Assembly (NCBI GenBank): GCA_964437515.1
Contig: CAYTHB010000046.1
Coordinates: 1 to 20,969 of the forward strand
Length of the DNA: 20,969 nucleotides
DNA from: Sterolibacterium sp964437515
GTDB lineage: Bacteria; Pseudomonadota; Gammaproteobacteria; Burkholderiales; Rhodocyclaceae
Reading direction: 5' to 3'
The notes below the pieces were generated by a model. The model had not been told where the DNA came from. It worked only from the letters and a program-made list of their open reading frames with translations, and made no database searches. Positions 7,392-14,733 of this stretch are shown in pieces (position 1 is the first letter of the stretch; each line of letters opens with the position of its first letter). A program made the position numbers and the translations under genes.

Positions 7392-8792
7392 ATGTCTCAA
7401 ATGAAAACCCACACCATAGCTGCACTTGTAGCTGCCATTGCAGCACTTCCCCTCACGAGCGTACAAGCCACGCCATCCTGCTGCTCGGGAAATTCTCCAT
7501 CCGTGGATATCCTTCCGTCGTCATCGCCGTCAACTTCACCGTTTCCCCTGTTACCCAATGCGGGGACACCCTCGACCGCACCCTCAACGTCGCCTTCCAC
7601 ATTTTCTTGTGGTCTGACAAACAAGGCCAATTACAGCCTGACGCTGAACGTATCAAACAACTGTGCCTTGATGACGACACAAACGGCAGACCAGTTTCTC
7701 GACAAACTGTCGAGTAGTGGATTGCAGTCTTTTGGTCTGGGCTATGACGGCACACAAACCGCCTCGATCGATGCCAATTTCAATTCACTGGGAATGAAGC
7801 TTGCCTTCCCGAATCTGGGCTTCACGGGAACGGGCGCGCAACTGACTTTTGCGGTTCCGGGTCTGGGCGTCACGCAGACTTTCAACGGCACCGACCGCGA
7901 TGACAGCAAGCGTTTGCTTTCCGATTACCTGAAGAAATCCGACATTATCGGTCGCATCATGAAATACCAAGCTGAACAAACACCCAACAGCCCGATCACG
8001 GGTGCCGGGGGAATGTTGCCGACCCAGATTTCTGCTGACTTCAATCAGAACTTCAATGACACCGCCACCAACATCGCCGCCCCCGCCAATCTGGCCAAGG
8101 TAGATGGCGCCGGTGCCAATCTGATTGGTGCAGCACTGTCCTATGGTTCCTTGAAGGCACTGGATCGCGATACCAAGGTCACAACCATCCCGCTGTCCTA
8201 CACCGTTCGAAACGATCTCGATCCGCGTCGTCAGCTGGTCATTACCATGCCCATCACTCAGGTCGAAACCGAAGGTGCCAAGTCCTACCACGGTGCGTTG
8301 GGTGTGGCCTATCGTCTGCCCATGAATGACAACTGGACACTGACCCCGGGCGGACGTATTTCGGCCGTGGGCTCCAAAGATCTGGCAACAGTCGCCGGTC
8401 TGTATTCGGCATCGATCACCAGCACCTATATCTGGGCGATGGATGGCTTCGATGTTGCGATGGGGAACATGCTCTCCTACAACAAGACGATGAAAATCAA
8501 GTCGGGGGACTATTCCTTTGATCCGGATATCACCAGCACCGTCCTGCGTAACGGCGTCATGCTCTCGCAACCGGTCACGCTGAGTGGAAAGAAAATGTCG
8601 GTGGAGTACTCCTTGATCGACACACGCTATATGGGCACCAAACTGTATGCTGACAACACGCAGGAAATCGGCATTACACTAGGCACCAACAAGAGCGCAT
8701 TCTCGTCACGCAGCTTCTTCCGTGGCGGTCTCTCCTACATTCATGGCAAGGACACCAAGGGCTTTACACTCACCATTGGTTACTGGTTCTAA
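7392..8792 (+). CDS. Exported protein with outer-membrane beta-barrel-like C-terminus, unknown function
   Basis: I do not recognise this 466-residue protein. It begins with a clear Sec signal peptide (hydrophobic 8-20, likely cleavage after V-Q-A at 26). A Ser/Pro/Thr-rich linker at 35-70 follows, flanked by cysteines C30, C31, C73 and C91. A central Gly/Asn-rich part lies at ~95-240. The last ~220 residues are alternating polar/hydrophobic strands ending in G-F-T-L-T-I-G-Y-W-F; a terminal aromatic residue is the usual signature for BAM-dependent outer-membrane barrels. The start has AAGGA 7 bases upstream. Only weak sigma70-like boxes are visible before it. The gene precedes the exported CHAT protein on the same strand, with 124 bases and a terminator hairpin between them. 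Confidence 0.72.
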   Translation: MSQMKTHTIAALVAAIAALPLTSVQATPSCCSGNSPSVDILPSSSPSTSPFPLLPNAGTPSTAPSTSPSTFSCGLTNKANYSLTLNVSNNCALMTTQTADQFLDKLSSSGLQSFGLGYDGTQTASIDANFNSLGMKLAFPNLGFTGTGAQLTFAVPGLGVTQTFNGTDRDDSKRLLSDYLKKSDIIGRIMKYQAEQTPNSPITGAGGMLPTQISADFNQNFNDTATNIAAPANLAKVDGAGANLIGAALSYGSLKALDRDTKVTTIPLSYTVRNDLDPRRQLVITMPITQVETEGAKSYHGALGVAYRLPMNDNWTLTPGGRISAVGSKDLATVAGLYSASITSTYIWAMDGFDVAMGNMLSYNKTMKIKSGDYSFDPDITSTVLRNGVMLSQPVTLSGKKMSVEYSLIDTRYMGTKLYADNTQEIGITLGTNKSAFSSRSFFRGGLSYIHGKDTKGFTLTIGYWF

Positions 8793-8795
8793 ACC

Positions 8796-8826
8796 TTAAC
8801 ACGACACTTTGCGGATAGCCTATAAA
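8796..8826 (+). promoter_or_regulatory. Tentative weak promoter upstream of the CHAT gene
   Basis: TTAACA (8796-8801) and TATAAA (8821-8826), each one base off the sigma70 consensus, but separated by 19 bases, which is longer than optimal. If it is used, the transcript would begin near 8833 and run straight into the terminator hairpin at 8865-8899. A small CACTT-GATG-AAGTG stem (8839-8852) would lie in the leader. Confidence 0.25.
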
Positions 8827-8864
8827 GGATTCAACAGGCACTTGATGAAGTGATCATGGTTTTG

Positions 8865-8903
8865 AAGGGTGCGTGTGAACTCACAACTCACGCACCCTTT
8901 TTT
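8865..8903 (+). terminator. Strong rho-independent terminator before the CHAT gene
   Basis: An 11-bp uninterrupted GC-rich stem (8865-8875 with 8889-8899) followed by a run of six T residues (8898-8903, two of them in the stem). It is a good end for the outer-membrane-protein transcript. Only three bases separate the T-run from the CHAT ribosome binding site, so no promoter fits downstream of it. Expression of CHAT must pass through this site, which makes it a possible attenuator. Confidence 0.8.
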
Positions 8904-8906
8904 CAT

Positions 8907-8910
8907 GGAG
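8907..8910 (+). promoter_or_regulatory. Ribosome binding site deciding the CHAT start
   Basis: GGAG, 6 bases before the ATG at 8917. It selects the form starting M-S-R-N-F-Y, which gives a normal signal peptide. The earlier in-frame starts would lie in or before the terminator hairpin. Confidence 0.7.
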
Positions 8911-8916
8911 AACGCG

Positions 8917-11253
8917 ATGTCTCGCAACTTCTATTCTGGCTTAAACACGCTGTTACTGGCGATGATCATTGGATTATTGCCCTGCATGACGGCTCAGGCG
9001 GATAACAGCACCAAGCAGTTTGAATACGCCGCCAATGGTCGTTTCGATGAACTGCAAAAGCTGATCGAGAATGAAGAAGCCCAGCACCCGCTGGATACGC
9101 GCGATCGCCATGCCTTGTGTTTTGCCTATTCAAAAACCAAGCGTTACAACAAACTGCTCCCCTGTCTCGACAAGCTGGAAGAAAGCCTGCGCAAAGGCAG
9201 CAAGCGCACACGCTTGTTCGGCCTAGATGATGCGACCCCCATCCTGCACATCATGCGGGCAGATGCGCTGATTGAACTGGGTCAATATGAAGCTGCGTTG
9301 GTATCCGCACGCAAGGCACTCGACTGGCTGCGTGCCGATGACAGCGAGGATCTCGACATGTTTGCCAACAGTCTCGCCGCCTTGTCGTTGGCCTCTACAT
9401 TGAGTGGCAACCGTGCCGATGGCGAACGCTATGCCAATGAGCTTTACCAGATCAAGGCTTCGTTACTGAGCAATGCCGACTATGCCAGCGCACGCGCCAT
9501 GGCTCTGGGACGGGTCTATATGGCATTGGGAGAATACCAACGTGCGCTGGATGGCATCCAGAGCGACAGCGGTTTCAAATTGAAAATCTTCCTCGACAAC
9601 CTGGTCAGCGGTGCCTTGTTTCGCGGCGTGAGCAACTGGGCCTGGGTGGAATTGCCACGCAGCTTCATGCTGAACAAGGCCTTGTTTGAAACCGGAAAAC
9701 TCAACGAAGCGCGTGCCGGTTTTGATGATCTGCTGAAAATTCCCCAGATCAAGGAAAACGGAGAAATCTACTGGCTCATCCTCAATGATCGCGCACGCAT
9801 CGCCGAACAGGACGGCGATATGCAACGTGCCGCTGCACTTTATAAAGAAGCCATCGATGTCATCGAAGCACAACGCTCGACCATCAACACGGAAACCAAC
9901 AAGATCGGCTTCGTGGGCGACAAGCAAGCCGTTTATGGTCGGCTCATTGCCGTTCTATTCAAGACGCAGCAATCGGCATCAATCTACGAATACATCGAAC
10001 GTGCCAAAGCACGTGCGCTGGTGGATCTGCTCGCCAATAAGGAAGACTTTTCTGTCCCACCCCTAGCAGCCAAACAGGCATCCACCTTATTAGCGAGCTA
10101 TCGTACCGCCGAAAGTGACGCGCTGGCACAAGCACCCATCGACATGACGCAAACCCCGACGGAGTCACGGACACGCACCCTCGCGGTTCGCAAGGCGGCA
10201 GAACTGAATAGTGTCGCACCCGAGCTGGCATCATTGGTCACCGTTGCCAACGTACCCATGCAAGACAGCCTGAAACAACTAAGCCCTAAAGAAGCCATCG
10301 TTGATTATTATTTTTATGGCACCGACCTGTATGTCGTCGTCGCATCCCAGGCTGGTGTACGTGCGGCACGCATCAATGCCCGGGGGCTTGAAGATCGCAT
10401 TCGTCATTTCCGTAACAGCATCGAACATCTGGGCGATGATGTACAAACCGAGTCGCGTGCCTTGTTCGACGTTCTGCTGCGCCCGCTGGAAGCCGATCTG
10501 GCCGGACGTGACCTCTTGATCGTGCCGCATGGCGCCTTGCATTACCTGCCCTTTGCTGCGCTCAATGATGGCAAAAACTATCTGGTGCAAACCCGGGCAC
10601 TGCGTTATTTGCCCAGCGCCAGCGTGCTGAAATTTCTTAGTCCGCCTCATGAAAAAACGCTAGAGCGTGTACTGGTTTTTGGCAATCCTGATTTGGGCGA
10701 CCCCAAGCTCGATTTGCCCAATGCTGAAATCGAGGCACGACAAATCAGCCAGCTCGTTCCCGGCAGCGAACTCCTGGTGCGGAAGAAAGCCTCCTTGCAC
10801 GCCTTTCGTGAATTTGCACCGAGCTTCAATTATCTGCATATCGCTTCACATGGCCAGTTCAATGCCGCCAATGCGCTGAATTCACGGCTATTGCTTAGTT
10901 CAGACAAGGGTGATGATGGATCACTCACCGTCAGCGCGCTCTATGGGATTCGCCTGGATGTCGACCTGACGACCCTCAGTGCCTGTGAAACCGGTTTGGG
11001 CAAAGTATTGAGCGGCGATGATGTGGTGGGACTGACACGCGGTTTTCTGTATGCGGGCAGTCGCAATGTGATTGCCAGTCTATGGCAGGTCGACGATCAG
11101 GCAACCGCAGATTTGATGCGGCGACTTTATCTGAACATGAAAGCCGGCAAGGACAAGAAACAAGCCTTGCGTGAGGCGCAGACCGAGACACTGAAGTCCT
11201 ATCCCCATCCCTTTTATTGGGCCGCGTTTTTCATTACCGGGCGCGGCAGCTGA
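8917..11253 (+). CDS. Exported TPR-CHAT domain protein (caspase-like peptidase fold)
   Basis: CHAT domains belong to the caspase/separase-like cysteine peptidase clan. The 778 residues start with a Sec signal peptide (hydrophobic 10-22, cleavage after A-Q-A at 28), so the protein should act in the periplasm or outside. A helical region of TPR-type repeats covers ~35-330, with clear repeats near 105-134, 195-215, 251-274 and 285-320. The CHAT domain runs from ~456 to the end. Its catalytic pair is present: H645 in A-S-H-G-Q-F and C690 in L-S-A-C-E-T-G-L-G. The typical A-S-L-W-x-V-D-D and final Y-W-A-A-F segments follow. The substrate is unknown. A partnership with the preceding outer-membrane protein is inferred from adjacency. 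The gene ends 4 bases before the convergent acyltransferase gene. Confidence 0.9.
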   Translation: MSRNFYSGLNTLLLAMIIGLLPCMTAQADNSTKQFEYAANGRFDELQKLIENEEAQHPLDTRDRHALCFAYSKTKRYNKLLPCLDKLEESLRKGSKRTRLFGLDDATPILHIMRADALIELGQYEAALVSARKALDWLRADDSEDLDMFANSLAALSLASTLSGNRADGERYANELYQIKASLLSNADYASARAMALGRVYMALGEYQRALDGIQSDSGFKLKIFLDNLVSGALFRGVSNWAWVELPRSFMLNKALFETGKLNEARAGFDDLLKIPQIKENGEIYWLILNDRARIAEQDGDMQRAAALYKEAIDVIEAQRSTINTETNKIGFVGDKQAVYGRLIAVLFKTQQSASIYEYIERAKARALVDLLANKEDFSVPPLAAKQASTLLASYRTAESDALAQAPIDMTQTPTESRTRTLAVRKAAELNSVAPELASLVTVANVPMQDSLKQLSPKEAIVDYYFYGTDLYVVVASQAGVRAARINARGLEDRIRHFRNSIEHLGDDVQTESRALFDVLLRPLEADLAGRDLLIVPHGALHYLPFAALNDGKNYLVQTRALRYLPSASVLKFLSPPHEKTLERVLVFGNPDLGDPKLDLPNAEIEARQISQLVPGSELLVRKKASLHAFREFAPSFNYLHIASHGQFNAANALNSRLLLSSDKGDDGSLTVSALYGIRLDVDLTTLSACETGLGKVLSGDDVVGLTRGFLYAGSRNVIASLWQVDDQATADLMRRLYLNMKAGKDKKQALREAQTETLKSYPHPFYWAAFFITGRGS

Positions 11254-11257
11254 ATTT

Positions 11258-12550
11258 TCAGACAGAATCGGGCGTGTTGCGATCAGCTCCGACATTGAAC
11301 CCGTTTTTCATGAAGTCGAGCAACTGCTCCATGCGTCCTTCACTGGCAAACACATGGGGCATGCCCACGATAATTTCGTAATCTCCCTGCAAACCCACCA
11401 CGGATACAAACACATTTTCCAGCTGCGGCAAGCAGCAGAGCGTTTGTGCAGAAAAATCCGGGCTGCTGAACAGGTTTTTCTTGAAAGACCCCAGTAGCGT
11501 CAGAACAGCCGATTCATGCAGGTTGGGATTACGATAATTTTTTTCATTGATGGACAACATCCCATCCACCCATGAAAAAGGCAGGTAACGCAGCAATTCA
11601 TAAATTTTTCGATAATTCATGTCGGCATTGTCATCGCGCAACTGCTTGAGCACCGCCTTGATCGCTTCGAGATCAACGGGCGCATCGGGAAGGAAATCGG
11701 CATAGGTCATGCCGGTGAAATTAGCGGTGGTCAGCAGATCACGCGACAAGCGACGCAGATTGGCCGGAATCCCCATGCGAATCATCTTGCCGCTATCGCC
11801 ATGAATGCGTCCATACTCGACCATTAAAGCAATCAACCGTGGCAAAAGTTGCGGCTGCGGTCCTTTTAGCGTGAAACGTCGCCAATATCCACCCCGCTGC
11901 TCACCTTGAGCCGCACCCATCATGCGGGCAATCGAAACGGGCTTTTCAATCAGGACATGGCTACGCAAACCACGGCGAAGAATATCGGTATCCGTAAAAC
12001 TGGCATTGCTGCCCAGCAGTGTTTCTTCCCGCAAGGCACGAAAGACTTCCTGCATGAAATGCAAAGTTCCCACACCATCCATGACGGCATGGGATGTCCT
12101 GAAAATCACCCGGGTGGTCGGCCTGCGCGAAGTCGGCATGAGCAGGATGACTTCGCCGCTACGCCCCTCTTCCAGTGCAAGCGGCTGAGCAAATAAGTCT
12201 GCTCCGCCTTCGCTGCCTCGGACATCCCAATCGCTATTCTCAACCACGCGCAGCGGTGGGGGCGATGCATCACTACGCCAGACAGCGCGTTGCCGCTGAC
12301 CGATTAGCCGGAGTCGCGCACCGGGATTCGCCATGGCCGCCTGATGAATCGCCTGCCGCCAACGTTCTGGATCAGGCGAGCCTTCGCCTTCAAGGACGAA
12401 AACCACGTCATGCCCTCTGACATGTGAGCGTGGATGACGACCAATGGCCGCATGATAGTACTCCGCAACCGTCAATGGACGTTCAATATGGGTCTGCAGA
12501 GCCAAAGGCGGCAAGCCTGAAAGAAAATGCGTGGACGCGTCGAGACTCAT
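11258..12550 (-). CDS. Condensation-domain/PapA-like acyltransferase, orphan
   Basis: A 430-residue protein of the chloramphenicol-acetyltransferase-like superfamily, which includes NRPS condensation domains, PapA and wax-ester synthase relatives. The active-site motif HHxxxDG appears as S-H-A-V-M-D-G at 143-149. The first histidine is replaced by serine, while the catalytic second histidine (H144) and the D-G pair remain. No carrier-protein, adenylation or other NRPS domain is encoded nearby, so it probably acts as a free-standing acyltransferase on an unknown acceptor. No signal peptide is seen. The ATG at 12550 has AGGGA 6 bases upstream; a TTG one codon earlier is less likely. It follows the M48 gene on the same strand after 198 bases. 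Confidence 0.72.
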   Translation of the reverse strand: MSLDASTHFLSGLPPLALQTHIERPLTVAEYYHAAIGRHPRSHVRGHDVVFVLEGEGSPDPERWRQAIHQAAMANPGARLRLIGQRQRAVWRSDASPPPLRVVENSDWDVRGSEGGADLFAQPLALEEGRSGEVILLMPTSRRPTTRVIFRTSHAVMDGVGTLHFMQEVFRALREETLLGSNASFTDTDILRRGLRSHVLIEKPVSIARMMGAAQGEQRGGYWRRFTLKGPQPQLLPRLIALMVEYGRIHGDSGKMIRMGIPANLRRLSRDLLTTANFTGMTYADFLPDAPVDLEAIKAVLKQLRDDNADMNYRKIYELLRYLPFSWVDGMLSINEKNYRNPNLHESAVLTLLGSFKKNLFSSPDFSAQTLCCLPQLENVFVSVVGLQGDYEIIVGMPHVFASEGRMEQLLDFMKNGFNVGADRNTPDSV

Positions 12551-12629
12551 CAAAAATCCCTAATCCTTAACGTGAAATACAAAAATCAGAGTCGGGTTGA
12601 AGTTTTGAGCGTAGCGAACCAATCAGTAG

Positions 12630-12647
12630 CCGCCCCTTGAGGGGCGG
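12630..12647. repeat. GC-rich perfect inverted repeat between M48 and acyltransferase genes
   Basis: A 7-bp perfect stem of C and G only (12630-12636 with 12641-12647) around a TTGA loop. No T-tract follows on the minus strand, so it is not a standard terminator. It overlaps the G-rich motif at 12641-12661. It could be an mRNA structure between the two minus-strand genes or part of a dispersed intergenic repeat. Confidence 0.6.
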
Positions 12648-12661
12648 ATGGGTGGGGTGGG
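12641..12661 (+). other. Canonical G-quadruplex motif
   Basis: Four G-runs (12641-12644, 12650-12652, 12654-12657, 12659-12661) with loops of 5, 1 and 1 bases satisfy the G3+N1-7 rule. The G-rich strand is plus, so it is the template strand for the minus-strand genes on either side. It shares its first G-run with the 3' arm of the inverted repeat, so the two structures would exclude each other. Confidence 0.5.
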
Positions 12662-12748
12662 CGTATCGGGTAGCGATTATTTCATCCTCTGTGGGTGGAG
12701 ATGGCTACCATGATCCTAATCCCTGCCTACCCTTCGCTTCCGGCTCGT

Positions 12749-13621
12749 TTACTGTTTCTGCCGGTGCGTCTGTCTATTCTGGGTAAGTGATTTTTCATAT
12801 AACGGCATGACCTGCGGCAAATGCTGTTCGATTTCGTGGATACGGTTAGGCCCCGAAGGATGCGTGGACAACCATTGCGGTGGAGCACCCCGATTCGCAG
12901 CCGTCATTTTTTGCCAGAGCGTCACACCGGCGCGAGGGTCAAAACCCGCACGCGCGGCCAGATCCAGCCCCACGAGATCGGCTTCGCTTTCATCTTCGCG
13001 TGAAAACCGGAGTGTCAGCAGATTGCCGCCCAGACGAAAAGCATCGGCATACTTTCCCTGTGCCACAAATTGTCCAAGCAAGCTGGCACCCAGATTGGTC
13101 AGCTCGCTCTTGGCCATACGCTCGCGGGCGTGTTCACGCAAGGCGTGGGCAATTTCATGCCCCATGACCATGGCTGTTTCATCATCGGTCAGCTTCAAGC
13201 CTTCGAGCAGGCCGGAGTAAAAAGCAATCTTGCCTCCGGGCATACAAAAAGCATTGATCTGCTTGGAGCCAATCAGATTGACTTCCCATTGCCACTGCGC
13301 CGCACGCGCGTTGTAGCGTGAGGCTAACGGAATCATTCGAGCGGCAATCGCACGGAGTCGGCGTGTTTGTGGATGATTTTCCGGTGCCAGTGCCTGTTTG
13401 TCGGCGGCCTGTCGCTTCATGTCTTCGTATTGGGAAGCCGCCTGCTTTTCCAGCGAGGAAGCAGGTACCAGTTGCCGCAACGCGGAGGGTTTTTCAAACT
13501 GGATGCCACCATCACTGCTCGCACTATTTTCACCTGCCGCGCCCACTCCTGCCATGTGAGTCACACAGAGCAGCGAAAAAATGCAGCGCAGTAAGGGGCG
13601 ACGCCGTTTGGCAAGCATCAT
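12749..13621 (-). CDS. Exported M48 family metallopeptidase
   Basis: A zinc-dependent peptidase of the cell envelope, in the LoiP/YcaL/BepA-like group of M48. The 290 residues begin with a positively charged signal peptide (R-R-R then hydrophobic, cleavage near G-A-A at 27-29). The zinc motif H-E-I-A-H is at 155-159 and the third ligand is probably E211 in E-S-E-A-D. The H-P-S-G-x-x-R-I segment near the C-terminus is typical of the group. The protein is soluble apart from the signal. The start codon overlaps the proB stop as ATGA, implying translational coupling. An ATG one codon downstream is also possible. The natural substrate is unknown; relatives degrade misassembled outer-membrane proteins. 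Confidence 0.88.
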   Translation of the reverse strand: MMLAKRRRPLLRCIFSLLCVTHMAGVGAAGENSASSDGGIQFEKPSALRQLVPASSLEKQAASQYEDMKRQAADKQALAPENHPQTRRLRAIAARMIPLASRYNARAAQWQWEVNLIGSKQINAFCMPGGKIAFYSGLLEGLKLTDDETAMVMGHEIAHALREHARERMAKSELTNLGASLLGQFVAQGKYADAFRLGGNLLTLRFSREDESEADLVGLDLAARAGFDPRAGVTLWQKMTAANRGAPPQWLSTHPSGPNRIHEIEQHLPQVMPLYEKSLTQNRQTHRQKQ

Positions 13622-14733
13622 AGTCGTACCATATTATCCCGATGAATCAACTCAGGCTCGTCAAAATATCCGAGGATAGACTCTATTTCATGAGTGGCAT
13701 GACGCGCAATACGGCGTGCTTCCGAACTGGAGTAATTGATGAGCCCTCGTGCAATTTCTTGTCCTGTTGTCGTTTTACAGGCCACCACGGCACCGCGCTT
13801 GAACTCGCCTTCCACCGCCACCACACCGACCGGTAACAGACTTTTGCCGGTTTCCAGTGCAATCACCGCGCCTTCATCCAGCAACACGTTGCCTGCCAAT
13901 TGCAGATGATCGGCCAGCCATTGTTTGCGAGCGGCCAACGGCGAAGCCGTTGCGACCAGTAACGTACCGATGGTCTCCCCGCGTGCCACACGCAGCAAGG
14001 CATCTGTTTCACGACCACTGGCAATCACAGTATGCGCACCGCTACGCGCGGCACGTTGGGCAGCGCGTATCTTGGTAATCATGCCACCTTTGCTGATGCC
14101 CGACCCTGCGCCACCCGCCATCGCCTCATAACGCGTATCGTCGGCTTGCCCTTCGGTAATCAATATCGCATCAGGATCATGACGCGGATCAGCACTATAA
14201 AGCCCTTGCTGGTCGGTCAGGATCACCAAAGCATCGGCTTCAATCAGATTGGCGACCAGCGCACCCAGTGTATCGTTATCGCCGAATTTGATTTCGTCGG
14301 TCACTACGGTGTCATTTTCATTGATGATGGGAACCACGCCCAGTTCCAGCAGGGTGAGGATGGTCGAGCGGGCATTCAGATAGCGCGTGCGGTCGCTGAG
14401 ATCTTCATGGGTTAGCAGGATTTGCGCGGTTTTGAGGCCATGTTGGGCGAAGTGCGTTTCATAAACCTGCGCCAGCCCCATTTGCCCTACGGCAGCGGCA
14501 GCTTGTAATTCATGCATGGCATGAGGGCGTTCCGTCCAGCCGAGGCGTTGCATTCCCGCAGCAATGGCACCGGATGAAACCAGCACGATCTGCCGTCCTT
14601 CGGCCAGTAACTGTGCCATCTGCCGCGCCCATTCGGCGATTGCTTCCTGCGCCAGCCCCGCGCCATTGTTGGTTACCAGCGCGCTGCCCACCTTGGCAAC
14701 GAGGCGGTGCGCCTCACGCAGCTGGGGGCGCAT
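13618..14733 (-). CDS. proB: Glutamate 5-kinase ProB
   Basis: Phosphorylates glutamate in the first step of proline synthesis and is normally feedback-inhibited by proline. The 371 residues comprise an amino-acid-kinase domain (V-A-K-V-G-S-A-L-V near the N-terminus, N-E-N-D-T-V, G-T-G-G-like A-G-G-A-G-S-G-I-S-K-G-G-M-I-T-K) and a C-terminal PUA domain. The length matches full ProB. The frame extends upstream to an ATG at 14805 inside obgE. The ATG at 14733 gives the family N-terminus and is preferred, although no good ribosome binding site is seen at either. It overlaps the obgE stop by 20 bases, suggesting coupling, and the M48 gene in turn overlaps its own stop. Confidence 0.93.
   Translation of the reverse strand: MRPQLREAHRLVAKVGSALVTNNGAGLAQEAIAEWARQMAQLLAEGRQIVLVSSGAIAAGMQRLGWTERPHAMHELQAAAAVGQMGLAQVYETHFAQHGLKTAQILLTHEDLSDRTRYLNARSTILTLLELGVVPIINENDTVVTDEIKFGDNDTLGALVANLIEADALVILTDQQGLYSADPRHDPDAILITEGQADDTRYEAMAGGAGSGISKGGMITKIRAAQRAARSGAHTVIASGRETDALLRVARGETIGTLLVATASPLAARKQWLADHLQLAGNVLLDEGAVIALETGKSLLPVGVVAVEGEFKRGAVVACKTTTGQEIARGLINYSSSEARRIARHATHEIESILGYFDEPELIHRDNMVRL

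Noticed and set aside
7785..8570. 261-codon open frame antisense to the outer-membrane-protein gene
   Set aside because: The plus-strand frame has a signal peptide, a ribosome binding site and a barrel-type C-terminus; the antisense product shows none and looks like a shadow.
8917..11253. CHAT protein as a CRISPR-linked TPR-CHAT (Craspase) component
   Set aside because: It has an export signal, and there is no cas gene or CRISPR array in the window.
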